A stretch of 64,000 nucleotides of DNA from Isoetes taiwanensis (lineage: Eukaryota; Streptophyta; Lycopodiopsida; Isoetales; Isoetaceae). The DNA lies in NCBI GenBank assembly GCA_021234155.1, contig JAJEKV010000055.1:2351090-2415089 (forward strand). Direction: 5' to 3'. Numbering within the stretch: position 1 is the stretch's first letter; each line of letters begins with the position of its first letter. The position numbers and the translations under genes were made by a program. Positions 20,691-33,335 of this stretch are shown in pieces. The notes beneath the pieces were generated by a model that saw nothing but the letters and a program-made list of their open reading frames with translations, made no database searches and was not told the origin of the DNA.

Positions 20691-22001
20691 ATTATTTAAA
20701 TTTATCATCTATATGATTAGGTAATATATCTAAGCTTGAGAAGCTGATCTTCTTAGCCATTGAGTGAGACAGGACTAGATGCTATCTCTCTACCATCAAA
20801 ATTTTCACGTACGTTTCTCTTGTTGGAGTCTTCGTATTCCCCATCATCATTTTCATAGAATCTCAAGATTCTTCTTTTCGATGGTGAAATCTATTGTTTA
20901 AATTTGATTTTTTCGGCACCCCAAAAACTTTTTAGATTTTTTCTTTAACTTGATTTCTTAAGATTTTGAGGGTTTTGGCGGCCGGAAAACAATTCCGATT
21001 TGCCAAAAATCGGGAAAATTTCCTCAACTTTGATTTGGGGTTTCAATTTTTCCCCTTTCTGATTTCGGCCCTTCTAATCCGGCATACATGTGCGACGATG
21101 AAGGGCATGGAGAACATGTGGAGTAGCTAGGAGCTTTTTAATGTCTCTGTTTCAGGCTCTACATGGGTTTTGCATATGGCTAGGGTTAAGACAAAATCTG
21201 TTAATCCTGAATCTGGGCTGGTTCATTTTTATTCTATAATTTGAATTGCATATGTTTCTCAAGTATTAGGTCGTTGGATTTTTTTGTAGTTTATTTCGTT
21301 TGCATGGCCGTGAACATGGAGTTACCAGATCGATTTAAGCCGCATGTTCCTTTCCTCAGCAGAGACGACCCACTTTTGCACAGAGGAGATTGATAGATGG
21401 AAGGATTGTTTGGCTAACTTGATTACTTTCTGGAGCCGGTTTTGCAAAGAAGTCCTGGTAGAATCAAACATTAGCACAACCTGAGTTAAGAAAAGGCATG
21501 CAACTTTGATTTCTGCCCTTTTCCCAAGATCGCATGCTCATATTTACAGGTTTGTAGCAGTTTTGTTCAACCTATTCTACCTTTTAAAATACTTAGACGC
21601 TACTATAATGCATCTGAATTTGGTTTATTGTTGATAAGCAGTTTTTGCAATAGTACTTTTCTACATTGTATGTAATTTAGATTGCTTTCTTAATGAAATT
21701 CTCTGAGGCAAAATCTCTTGTTTGAGCAATTCTTTTGTTTGTATGATGGAGTATTAGATCCTTATTGCAATCTTAGATGGAGGAAAAACTTGAGCAATTT
21801 CGTTGCCCAAATGTCCTTGGCCAAGCTGTTTGCTACACAAGAACTTGAGCATAAAAAGCATTGTAGCAACAACAATGAATGTTGCCCGGCCAGGTATTGT
21901 TTCCTTCTCGAAGTCTTTTGTATGCTACTATTGCTCTACATAATTTTGATCTTTGCTCTTGCAGCATCTAGGAGCAATTAAATGAAGAGGAATGTGGTTG
22001 C
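20691..22001. other. No gene established; possible small spliced transcript
   Basis: Contains an ATG frame starting at about 21778 (MEEKLEQFRCPNVLGQ...) and a possible intron 21896-21964 (CAG|GTATTG ... TTGCAG|CATC). I do not recognise the product. It may be the leader of the gypsy element that follows, but no LTR or primer site was seen. Confidence 0.25.
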
Positions 22002-25000
22002 ATGTTATTAGATAAGGTTGTTAAGAGTGTTGTAGGCATGGAAGCTCTGCTCTACCCCCCAGTTCAGCCATCAAATTGGGTTGGTTTGGTTTCACGCCAG
22101 ACCAGGGCGTCACGTCCCTTAACCATTATTTCTAATGGCACGCAACCTGCCTTTGCAGTCGACACCATTCCTCATGGAGAAGAAAAAAAGGTTCACTTTG
22201 GCCCTGACTTGGAGAAACTCATGCCGCATGTTATGCCTAAAGTTCGCCAAAGCATTTTGAACCTCATGCAAGCTTTGAAGGCCGCGACGCTTGGCTAATG
22301 TTCATGCCACTACTGAGCTCAACAAAGGCGAGAAGCACCTTCCACGCCTCAACCTCCACGCCTCGGACCTATCCAAATATAGTCTGCCGAGGTTGACCTA
22401 CTCAAAGAAGTTGCCGCTTCATTACCACGCCTCCGGCACCTGTGGGATCCAGCAGATCCTTTTTTCTCATGTGCCTCCGAACTCCAAGAGGAGCTAGCAA
22501 AAATCAAAATACCTTTAAGTTTGGCCACAATTTTGAAACTCATTCCGCTCTCAAGGACCGCTTACCACTCCCCCGACTTTTGGTTGGGGTCATTTGCTAC
22601 CTCTACTCCCACCTGGTACATGCCACGGTGGGCAATCAACAAGTCAATCATGTTCAAATTGATGGAGGTAGCGCGGTCAATCTCATCACGGATAAACTCC
22701 GCAAAACAAATGGGCATCAAACAACTCTATCGTGCCCCATATGACATCAAATTGGCCAATGGCCATATCACGAGACCTCAAGGCGCCACGCCTCTTCTTC
22801 ATCAACATTGGTGATCTCGATTCCCCGTTGGAATTTGGTGTTTGGAAGGCGGCGAAGATCCGGTGATTATGAAATGTTGGTCGACAGACCTTTTCTCCGC
22901 CAAAGCCAAGAGTATCCATTCTTGGGCCACGGGATCGCTTAGTTATCACAGATGGTCACCTCAATGCCACCATGGACTTGGAAACAGGGCAAAATCATTT
23001 CCGCCGACAATGCTGAACCCTCTCTCTCACACCGCATTCCGAGGGGACGCCCAAAATATCTATCACGCTTCGGGCTCCACTCAAGGCCTCCGTCATCCTA
23101 CCCAGGAATATGCTGATCCTTGGGGAGAAATGACTCTTGATCGTGACCAGGCCGGGTCGCTTTGCTTGACCCTTACCCGCTCCTTGCAATCAATCCAACG
23201 CGTTGATCACTTTTCGGATGTGGGATCTCCCCGCGGCTCTGTAGATGTCCACGCCATGAAGCAACCTGCAGCTGATGAAACTCAAAGAACCTCTCTTTTT
23301 CACCACGCAGAGTGCCACGATCCCGTTATGCTTCAACCTCCTGCACACATTGTCCGTGACACGTAAGTGATACCACATATTCGTGACTCACGGTTGAGAT
23401 CGTGGGACGTAGGCAACAATCACCGTCGCCTTTGCCGCCAATCTTCCAACCTCCTATCGTGCTGTGGGCAGTCCACGCTTTTCAAAAGTTCAAACACATT
23501 TTGCCCGGAGCTACAGAGATCTTAAGGGAATCAACAAAGCCTTGGGGAACTCACCATTCCTACCAAATCGGATGCACGCACCAAATTATAGCAACGACAA
23601 AGACGGCTCTCAACCCCAATTACCGTGATCGCCTCAAGGCGAAATTAACAAACTCCTTGCCGCAGGTTTGATCTATGAGGTCAAACATTCTCGAATGGGT
23701 GAGCCCCATCGTCCATTGCACTCAAAACACAATGGTAAGATCCGTGTTTGCGTGGACTACCGAAAACTCAATCGCCCACGGGAGCGTGATCATTTTCCAC
23801 TTCCTTCACCGCACCGTGTTCGAAGAGGTCACTGGACATGAGATGTACTCCTTCATGGATGGTTTTTCCGCTACAATCGGATCTCAATCAAAGAATCTGA
23901 TCAACTCAAGACTACTTTCACCACCCCGGCACTTTTTGCCTACAAGGTGGTTCCTTTTGGCTTATCAAACTCTCCATCCACGTTTCAACGCATCATGCTC
24001 TCGGTTTTTCATGATTTTATGAAGGAAAATCCCTTCTTACAAATTTTCCAAGATGACTTTTCTCCTCTGATTCCATGGTCGACCATTTGGATAAATTGGA
24101 ACTCGCCTTTCGAAATGTGATGAGTCCGGCATTAGTCTCAATCCGAGAAATGCACCTTTGTGTCACCTCGTGTGTTCTGTTAGGACACGTTGTCGAGAAA
24201 AGTGTATCACCACGATCCCGCCAAAATCAGTTGTGTGCTCAAAGCTCAAGCACCAGCCAATATCAAGGAGACACGCTCTTTCCTGGGTAAGGTCAATTAT
24301 TACTCCACTTTCATTCCTGGACTCGCAGCCATTGCAGATCCTATTCATAAACTCACGGGTGATGAATCCACCGGCTTGGAATTCCCAAAGGATGTTTGCT
24401 TTCCAACGATTGAAGCTTTTGCTTACTCAGGGCCGGTTCTTGTTCCTCCTCAATGGGACAAGCCCTTTCATGTTCATGTCGATGTCTCGGCCTTTGCTAT
24501 TGGAGCTGTACTTTCTCAAGAATATGATGCGCTTAATCGACAAACCCAAATGATCGCCCAAATAGGAAACTCAATTCTCATTGAAAGCGCAACTACTCTG
24601 CCACAGAGCGTGAAGCCTTGGGTTTAATTTTCTGTGTCCAACGCTTCCGTCACTATCTTTTAGGCAGTCAGATCAAATTCTTTGTTGACCACCAAGCACT
24701 CCTTTATTTGATCAACAAATCCACGCCCACGGGCCGCATTGCTCGTTGGGTCCCCGCTTCGCAAGAATTTGCACCTTTTGAAATTGTTCACAAGGCCGGC
24801 AAATCTCATGTTGTCCCGGATTATCTTTCACGCATCCACACAGATGATCCCTCTACTGGAGTCTCCGACGCCTTTCCTGACGCTCAACTCTTTCTGGTCA
24901 CGGCAACACCTCATTGGTTTCATGACTTTCAGCAGTATCTCCTCACAGGCGCTCTTCCACCAGAGGACGCCACGCTCTCTCCAGCCAAGCGACAATCCCG

Positions 25001-26249
25001 TCGACATCAATTTCTCCGCGAGGTCCGTGACTACACCATGGTTGCAGGCCATCTTTACAAGAAGGGTAAGGATACCATCCTTCGGCGCTGTGTTCTCCCT
25101 CATGAGGTCCCAGAAATTGTTCGAGAAGCCCATGAAGGGCTTGGTGGTGGTCATTTTCATGGTGACACCACGGCACGCAAAATCCTTCTTGCTGGTTATT
25201 TTTGGCCCACGCTTTTCAAAGACGCTCACGCCCACGCCCGCACATGTGATGCTTGCCAGCGTGTGGGACGGCCCACGGCCCGTGACGCTCTACCCTTGAC
25301 GCCGGTCGCCACGCCCTTCCTTCAAAGAAATGGGGAATGGATTTTGTGGGACCCATCGATCCTCCGGCAAGGCACCCGCGCCAGCTACATTCTCGTTCTC
25401 ACCGACTACGCTTACTAAATGGGCGGAAGCTTGCGCGACTTCCGCACAACATCAGCGGCAAGCACGCCAAGGTCCTCTATCAACAAATTATCACGCGATT
25501 TGGCTGCCCCGCGGGCTGGGTCGCTGATCGTGGTGTCCATTTTATCAATCATACCATCAAGGAGCTGACGGATTATCTCCCCGATACATCATCAAAAGAG
25601 CACACCTTACTATCCTCAAGGCAATGGTTTGGCGTAGCACCAACAAAACTCGGGTCACAATTCTCAAGAAAATTTGTGGACGCTTCTCGCGACCGGGATC
25701 GGCAAAACAAGCTTCCTAATGTTCTTTTGGGCTTACAATACTTGTTTCAAAATAGCTACAGTCACACTCCTTTCAAATTGGTTTATGGTCAAGAAGCTCT
25801 CATGCCTTTTGAGTACATTCTCCCAACTCTCCGTTTTCAACGCCACCGCCCATAATCCGGCCGCAGACTTAAAGAAAGGGTTTATCAATTGGAACAGTTG
25901 GATGAACTTCAAGGGATGCTTATATTCGTGTTCTTCATGGACAACGGTTGCAAAAATCTTTACATGACAAAAGTTTGAAGACAAAACATTCAAGGAAGGA
26001 GATTTGGTTCTTCTTTATGATTCTCTACACAAAACTTTTCCCGGGTAAGCTTAAGTTTCAATGGCTTGGCCCTTATCAAATTGTTCAAGTGGTTCAACCC
26101 AAATAGGCTTCCAAATTGGCCGAAAGTTAGATGGCACTCCATTACCTACACTGGTTAATGGCTTTCGCCTCAAAACATTTCATACTACAGCAAGTGACAA
26201 TCAACAACCAGATACAGTTCCAGACGCAAACACAACAGATAGTGACTAA
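22002..26249 (+). pseudogene. Ty3/gypsy retrotransposon pol region, frame-broken
   Basis: The domain order is protease, RT, RNase H, integrase, the Ty3/gypsy order. Protease: IDGGSAVNLI at about 22655-22690. RT: TGHEMYSFMDGF near 23835, FQDDF (active-site aspartates) at 24046-24060, and RSFLGKVNYYSTFIPG at 24272-24320. RNase H: HVHVDVSAFAIGAVL from about 24470 and FFVDHQALLYLINKST at 24680-24725. Integrase: HEGLGGGHFHGDTT and CDACQR (HHCC zinc site, 25130-25265), MDFVGPI from 25337 and VADRGVHF near 25520. A post-integrase barrel-like KLKFQWLGPYQIV follows at 26047-26090. Frames switch many times, several at CTG/CAG-like sites, so part of the breakage may be sequence error. No gag, primer site or 5' LTR was recognised. 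Retropepsin with DGGS is common in plant elements. Confidence 0.85.
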
Positions 26250-26388
26250 AACAAAGAAAGATATTATATTATAGGTGGAATTTTTACAAAATGTGGGCAC
26301 AGCCCCAAATATTTCCGCTATGGGCACCGCCTATATATACAAAATGGGCTCAGAGCCCTATCTACTAAGTCCTAAGAAGAAAAACCCT

Positions 26389-26661
26389 CTACTCCGGGTT
26401 CGGAGCAGAGGTGATGCGCAGGATGTGGTAGAGGTTATGCTCCGGGTCCCAGCGAAGGTGCAGAACCACCTCCATCCCGTTGGTCTTCGGATCGGGATGT
26501 TCAGCCATCCCGGCACACCAGCCATCCATTCTCAGGCCACGATTGTGGCAGCGCCAGAGGTCCAGACAATTCATCTTGCAGGTAATCCACTCCTGACAGT
26601 TAGTGGGCATAGTGCGCCTCTCGCTCAAACCCAAAGAAATACCGCCATGCCGAAGCGCCAT
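26389..26661 (-). CDS. Antisense accessory gene behind gypsy pol (VVLHL-W protein)
   Basis: The frame reads on the opposite strand to pol. ATG candidates are 26661 and 26610; the second gives a protein starting MPTNCQEWITC, which lines up better with the related 80-residue protein at 6356-6598. The pattern is C-x-x-x-x-x-L-x-L-W-R-C, NRGLRMDGWC, P-x-P, then MEVVLHLRWDPEH and a short polar end. A TATATAAG box lies at 26691-26700 on the same strand. Antisense extra frames between pol and the 3' LTR are known in plant Tat-lineage gypsy elements (for example Grande), so an element-borne accessory role is plausible. Function unknown. Confidence 0.55.
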   Translation of the reverse strand: MALRHGGISLGLSERRTMPTNCQEWITCKMNCLDLWRCHNRGLRMDGWCAGMAEHPDPKTNGMEVVLHLRWDPEHNLYHILRITSAPNPE

Positions 26662-26690
26662 CGGATGTCTTCGCTTCACTCCCGGTTCGT

Positions 26691-26700
26691 CTTATATAGC
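26691..26700 (-). promoter_or_regulatory. TATA box of the antisense accessory gene
   Basis: GCTATATAAG on the minus strand lies 30 bp from the first ATG and about 81 bp from the second, which makes the second start (26610) more credible. Confidence 0.45.
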
Positions 26701-26701
26701 C

Positions 26702-27341
26702 AACCGAGGAACTCCTTGTCGACGTGGACCAATCACAAAATCGCCAACGTGTTTGCAATGCAAGGTTGTTTCTAAAATGAGAATCTTTTCTCCCGCCGCA
26801 TATCTAGCCATGGTACCTTCTGACACATTCCTTTTAATGATATCCCACTTCGAGTTGCCAGCATTAAATGCCATTCCTTCTTTTCACGCCCGTCGAACAT
26901 TAATATGTGTCCTTTGGCCACCTGTCACATCCGATCCTTCTCTCACGTCTAATCTCCACCGTTCATTGCTTCTCCCTTGGTTGTTTGGGGACTTAGCCAA
27001 ATTATTGCCTCTCAATCGCCTCCTTGGCATCTTTCAACACCTGGCCCCATCAACGGTTGCAGCTTCGCCCTTATCATGCCCCTTCGCCCACCTTTGCGCG
27101 CCCTAATCCTCTTCGTCCTCCGTTCTTCGCCTTCTGTCTCCGCTCTCCGCCTTTGCATCACCGTTCTTTTCTGAAGCTCTTTGCCATGGCGGCACCAAAA
27201 TTTTCTACACTTCAAGCTACCGCCTCCCGTGGAACCGCTCTTTTCGAAGTCCGTCTCTTTCTTGACGCCCACTTTCCGCGGAAGCCCTTGTTGGCCCGAA
27301 TCGCGGTAGTTTAAACGCGAAACTTTTAATAATTCTCTCAA
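26702..27341. other. Linker between antisense gene and downstream sense ORF
   Basis: Pyrimidine-rich on the plus strand from 27050 to 27180. Open frames here overlap one another and have no recognisable motif. It may be the promoter or leader of the sense frame starting at 27342. Confidence 0.35.
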
Positions 27342-29901
27342 ATGGAACTTCCGGCCCAAATCGACCGGTTGAAGCAGTTCATCGCTAACATCGCCAACAG
27401 CCGCATGGATACACCACCGCGGGTCGATGGCACCACCATTTCGGCCGACTCAACATCTGATTTCGTGAGGTATTCCATATTCCTTTGCAAACCCCTTGTT
27501 TATCTTGGTCTGCCATACAGGATCTAGATGTCACTGAGTTTGGTGCACCTCCTTATCACGCCAATGTGCATCGCCTGACGAATATAGACAAACCCCATGA
27601 AACTTTTGTTAAGTTTCTGTGACGAAAGTTCCTTGGGTATTCTATCAAGAACACCCATATCAATAAGCCTTTCTATAATATTGTGCTCACTGCTACGCAC
27701 TCCAACCACCACATTGATTGGCCCCAATTGTTGTTTTACCGTTTTCTCCAAGAAGTTGACCGTCTTCAAGCTGCCACTGCACAAGTTCAAACTTTGGAAG
27801 CCCAACTTCAAGAAAAGCACGGGGCTCTCTTACAGGCCCGCATAGATCTCAAAAAGTGCACGTGATCAGACCAGCCTACTTGCAGATCAACAGCTCAGTC
27901 GCCTTCAATCCGAAATTCAGGACTTATTGGAGCAAAACAAGTCCAAAGCCACCCTCCTTAGTGACAAGGAGAAAGATATTGCTAAGCTCGACGCTTTGTA
28001 CTCCGAGCTTTGTGACAATTACAGCACTCAAGTTCAACACCTTACGTAGGCGTGGCGCTCAAATTGCCTCTTTGATCTCAGCTCTCCACGCGACTTCTCG
28101 GCTCCGCCCCTCCAAGATCGGCTTTACGGAGGTTCGAAACGAAAACTTCTGATGACGCCGGAGATTGTCGTGCCGACTCAATGCTCCCCGGCAATCCTCC
28201 TCACAAGTTAACACTTCGAACGGGTCCGTGACCAGTCCACGCTGCCATCGAAAAGGACCACGGGATCCGTGACCTCGAACAACGGCTAGAGCAAGCTATT
28301 CACCTGGCGATGAGGCTCGAGACAAAACTTGAAGGCTATGTTACCATTGCTCTCAACCCGCCTGTGGACTTCCCTATTCCTTCCAGTTATCCGGATTATG
28401 TAGTTGCCCGCCGCCACCTCTTTCTTCCGGAAGTGGCATACGGCCGATGGTCCCGTTGATGTTCCCTCAAGACGACGCAGATTTTCTTCGGATCTGGCCC
28501 GACCTCTCTCGTTGAAGACAAAGGTTTATTTTGTGCCCTTTTAGTCTTTGATCTCATTCAATCGCGGACGATCCTGGATATGATCACCTTCAAGTTGTTC
28601 ACCAATGGCATACATTTTTCATGATTTCTATCCGGTGATACACGGGACAAATTCGAGATGGGCCACATCGGAACTTTCGGGGTGACCCCACACTTCAATG
28701 GTTGCTTTTGGATAACAACCCCTATCCGCCCGGATCATGATCGGACACATGCTCTTCATCAAGAGTACATGCCGCTTGCCTCTCTCGGCAAGGTGAAGCG
28801 CAACAAATAAGGAAGTATCCGGGACATCCCGGGATCTTCCCTTTGCACAAGTTTACATGCAAAGACTGGCAGGTTACAATCAATCTGCGTGCTCTCCTCG
28901 ATAGCAAGACAGCTTCCCACGGTTGGGATAGCCCTCCTGCTTACTCTCGGCTCCACGCTTCCGAAGTGGGATCGTTGGTGCAAGGCTCTAGATCCCCGCC
29001 TTGTCGCTGACTTCGGGGAGCAGGGCTCGTGACCCCACGGGCCCCGGCTCCCTCTCCGGTATGCTTCTGGGTGCCCCTCCACGCCCCGGTTTCTTACTTC
29101 CGGGCGCGTCTTCCCTTGTGGACCAAGGTCATGGATGGCCACGCGGGATCCACTCCGCCTCAGATCTCGACGGATCTCCGGTGGGATCCCCGCTTCGTCA
29201 GACGATCCGCTTGGGAGGAAAATGCCACCTTAGACACTACTGAAACCTGGATCTATATTGCCAATGCGCGTGGTTGGCAACGACCCGAGGATGCCATTCA
29301 TGGCCTCGACACCTTCTTGCAGAATGCTGCCACCTCCCCTGACCCTTCAGTCCACCGTCAGGCGGGTTTCTGTGCTGCTCTCAAGAGCCTCCTGGTCAGC
29401 TCCTCAAATCGGCAGCGTCCCATCTTTTCTTGCAATCCGGAATGCCGGGTCGATGCTTTCGGTCTCGGTTGCCTCCTCATGGAGTGCCGGTTTTTTCTCG
29501 AGGCCCATGCCGCCCTTGAAGACATGGTGCGCTCTCATTTTCTCATTGACGCCGATCCTGCCCTTGGGCTCAACACTCCTCCTGCTCTTCAAAAACGCCA
29601 GGATCTCATTAGCAGTTACCATAATGGTGCCCGTCCTCACTCCCGTGAGGATCACTTTCAGACCGATGGCTTCCCACCCCGCAGAGACACTTCCTCCTTT
29701 TACACCCCCTATGTCGCTTTGGTGGGGAGTGTTAGTCCCTGTGCCTCTGGTACAGGACTATTCATGCATACTGACGAACCAGGTCAAGCTCAAGGATCCA
29801 CAGACAGCCGGGGTCACCGTCCAAAGCCCACCGGAAGACAAAGCGGCACCCACGCAGCCAAAGCCCGTCCCGTCAACAAGAGGCGCCGGCTGGACAAGTG
29901 A
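27342..29901 (+). pseudogene. Unrecognised long sense coding stretch downstream of gypsy pol (third ORF)
   Basis: Discontinuous frames give a protein-like series. MELPAQIDRLKQFIANIANS starts at 27342. A coiled-coil candidate follows (VDRLQAATAQVQTLEAQLQEK, 27757-27822). Further pieces lie around 28430-28800. The longest frame, 29029-29901, has WIYIANARGWQRPEDAIHGL and ends in a basic tail (RPVNKRRRLDK) that could be a nuclear localisation signal. Codon use is GC-rich at third positions, unlike the AT-rich flanks, so this was once coding. At least four frame breaks are present. I do not recognise the family. It could be an envelope-position or extra ORF of the same retroelement, or a different element. 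Confidence 0.4.
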
Positions 29902-30299
29902 TCACCCGTCACCGCCAGCGTCAACATCGGCGTGATTCTAGGCACTTCAAGAGGCACCGCCAACATTCCTACAAATCAGGCCTCCTTCCGTGAGTCGGCA
30001 CCGAGATCGGTCGAGTGTCTATATTGGGCCAAAAGGCCATTGTACTATATATATGAGTAGAGCTAGCACATGAGTTTTTAGATGAGTTTTGAGTCTTGTC
30101 TCTCTTAGTCTTCTCTCGGTTGCGAGAGCTCATGTATGTTCATCATTGATATCAAGGAAGCTATCATTTTCCTCTCATTGTTCTCTTTTGTTCTGTTTTC
30201 TTCCTCTTGTTCCTTTCTTGCAAATCCCGCGTGACATAGTCCCCCGGATTCTCCTGTTAGATCCAAGGGTCCTCACAGAGGGCTGTCTTGCAGGAGTTC
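29902..30299 (+). promoter_or_regulatory. Possible 3' LTR/promoter segment of the 22-30 kb element
   Basis: A strong TATA-like tract (ctatatatat, 30045-30054) is followed by 'gagtagagctagcac' and a pyrimidine-rich leader-like region to about 30230. That is how the U3/R boundary of a plant LTR often looks. I could not find a matching copy upstream of 22 kb, so LTR status is unproven. Confidence 0.3.
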
Positions 30300-32440
30300 C
30301 CGAACCCAGACCCCAAACAATTGACGTAGCAATCCCGGCCAGGAGAACTAACGCCCGGTGTCACAGAGCACAAGAATACCACAGAGAATCACAGATGAAC
30401 ATGAGCATGCCAGAGCAACCTAGGCCACCGAACCTAGAAGTCCGACCCCGGAGGTTTCAATAGACATCAAATACCAAGACAACAGTGGACAATGCAAGAC
30501 CAAGACATGTGAAGTTCATTAGAATGTTTACTATCATGTGCCTAGATTATACTTTGCTGTCGATGTTGTCTATACAACCCCCCAAGTTGAAGTAGCTAGG
30601 TTAATTGATGAAGATAATGATCGCAAATCCAACACGTCGAGGAAGCCATAAGCCTAACTATCCTTGATGTAGCTACAACAAGGAAAGATACTAACAATCC
30701 ACACACAATGCAAACCTTACCTCAAAACCATTCTCCCTGAGGATAATCTATTAGCTATGATGCCTTTGACAAAGTATAGTGCAATAACTTGGAAACTTAC
30801 AAAGGTACACTTAGAATAACAAAGGCTCCATGCCATAGCCTCATCTAGACACCCACATATGCCTCATATTGCTCTCTCTCTACCAACTTCATTTGATCTC
30901 TAAGGTTCCACCATTTATTTATCTCCAATTAGTTAAGGTTTTTAATACTCCAATTAAAAACCCTCTTTCTATAGCTAAGGATTATTAGTGCATCTAAGGT
31001 GGAACTCATTCTGGATTACAAATCCACATCGACTCATGACCACAACTGCTTATATCAACTGTCAAATGATTCCGAACTATGGCTCCACCTCTGCGAGCCA
31101 AAATATCCATGTCTCATGTTCTTAGAATTATTTACGTTACCACTCAGATCTCCTAGATCTCCTGCAACTGCTCTACTGGCTAATCTATATTCATACCATA
31201 GCCCTTACACTTCCATTGTTCCCCTTTGGCTTCTATCTTTACCTATTATTATATCATTACCAATTACCAATTTGTTAACAACATGCATATATCACAAATG
31301 AGACAAGAAAGAAAAAACAACAAGTTAGAAGACCAGAATAGCCACAACACCTCTGTATTCCAGCCCGATCTTACTATATTGAAGTTCCGCATCCTGAATC
31401 GGGACTTTCCATGCCCAAATCCACACTTCCCAAGCTGTTTTGGCATGTTTTCACGTGAATCCAAACCCATCCAGATAGCTCCAAAAATCCTTCCATGATA
31501 TCCTTGATTCAGCCAAAATGCCCTTTACCATTGAATCCGGTCCTTTTATATACAAATACATCATATCCCTCTCAGCTTCTCTTTAACTAGACTAGCTTAG
31601 GCTTGCAAATCTCGGCAAAAAGGCCTCTATACTGAGGCAGCATCAATCTCTATCTTTTGAAGAAGTCCAATGCAAATCGACCATTCCTAGCTATGCCCAA
31701 ATGCTTCAAAAGAATCCACATGCATCAATTCAGCTTTTCTCAATTAGATCCCATGCCATCTGCTTAAGCAAAGCCTAAACAATCTGTTTCTGAATTTCTA
31801 TGTTCACATCAACACATAAGCACCCAAATATCTTATCAAAAGCATGAACAAATTTAGGCATAGAAGCAACTATGATTTCTTACCTCGGGAGTTTTTACAC
31901 GCCATAGTTCCTTGGAAATACATAGCCATAACCCTCTTAACAAATCATCATAAATCTAACCATGGCAGTCCATATCAAATCTCAAATTAACTCAGCAAAA
32001 CCCCACCTTAGAATTTCTTCGCGGATAGACCTCTGGACCCCTTGCAATTGATTGCGCCTCCAAAGATCGTCTTCTAACTCCAAGAATCAAACTGCAGAAG
32101 AACATACATAGTGCAGTCAATTCTGACCCAGCATCATAATTTCTGTTATAACTTTCTCATACGGATGTGTTTCGGCCTGATCAGACACATTCCAGAAAGC
32201 TAACTTAAAGATCTTTCCAGCAAAAGAAAAATCCCCTGAAAAGGATCTCGGGTCGCCGAGATATGATGCTTCAAAAATCGGGTTCTAAAACTGCCCAGAA
32301 TTGCTCCCTGCCTTCATGCTCTGCAACAATACTTTCTTCAAAGAGACAAAACCCTGGTCTCATGCTGCATACATGCCATGAATATGTATATACGTACATA
32401 AATACGTATATTAACCCATCAAGTGGCCAGGACTGTTACA
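30300..32440 (-). mobile_element. Diverged LTR related to the 40-54 kb LTR family
   Basis: On the minus strand it starts TGTAACAGTCCTGG at 32440. It shares ordered blocks with the plus-strand LTRs at 40.4-54.5 kb: 30690-30960 matches 41830-42000, 30580-30650 matches 42030-42120, and 30310-30480 matches 42225-42370 (all reverse-complemented). Divergence is clearly higher than between the tandem copies. The end near 30300 fades without a clear CA terminus. Confidence 0.65.
32377..32401. other. Palindromic hairpin near LTR edge
   Basis: The arms atatacgta and tacgtatat flank a cataaa loop, about 40 bp inside the TGTAAC end of the LTR at 32440. Confidence 0.5.
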
Positions 32441-33335
32441 ATATGGTAGAATGGGAAAAGCAAATGGTGAAATATAATGACTACGTAAAATGACGTATTA
32501 GTAGTAAAACTAGTGCCGTACAGATGGTCTGCAATAATAAAGCAAAAGAGATAATGGACATGTGAAATTAAATGACAACAACATGACTATGTAAAGTGAC
32601 ATAGTATAAGTAAAGCTATGCATGGAAAGAGTAGCTGACTGCAAATAGAACAAAGTGGGGCGAACGTAAGTAAAGAATCACCCAAATACGTAAAATTGGT
32701 GCTGTATATGCAAGAAAAGATGTGCTGAGTCTGAAAAATGAAAAAACCCACCTAACAATATAACATGTCATCCACTGCCAAGAACATAGAACACAACTTC
32801 GATAAGTTTCAATGGTACATGATGAAGGACAATCGCCAACATAAGGCCAGATCTCAGAGCAATGTCTCCAAAAAGGACAACAAAGTAACATGTTTTAAGG
32901 GCAAGCACACATACGAGAAAGAGGAATGCAAGCCAATGAAACAAATGCAACAAGAAACCAACCTCGCACGAGGTCCCAAAATTATATAAGCCAAAAATAC
33001 CTGCTGGAAATCATATGGATTCACCATTTAGACATGCCACAAAATCCCCAAACTATAAATCCTCAAGGTGATGAATGAAGTGATCCAAGAAATAACTATC
33101 ACAAAATAGCATCCCAATGCTAGTTGAAAAATAGAATGAGCAAAAACAAATTGTGTGGATTGTAACCTTAGACAATGTATCTTGTAAAGGCAACTGAAAA
33201 ATATATCTACAGTATTTGTCAAAGAACCCTTGAATACATGGAAGTAAATAGATTTGAGACCCTGTTAACCAGGAAAGCTCCAAACTATATGAAACCCACT
33301 ATAGAAACATATGATATATATATACTAGAAAAAGT

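Noticed and set aside
20691-22001. 5' LTR for the 22-30 kb gypsy element
   Set aside because: Searched by eye for matches to 29902-30300 and for a TGGTATCAGAGC-type primer site; none found.
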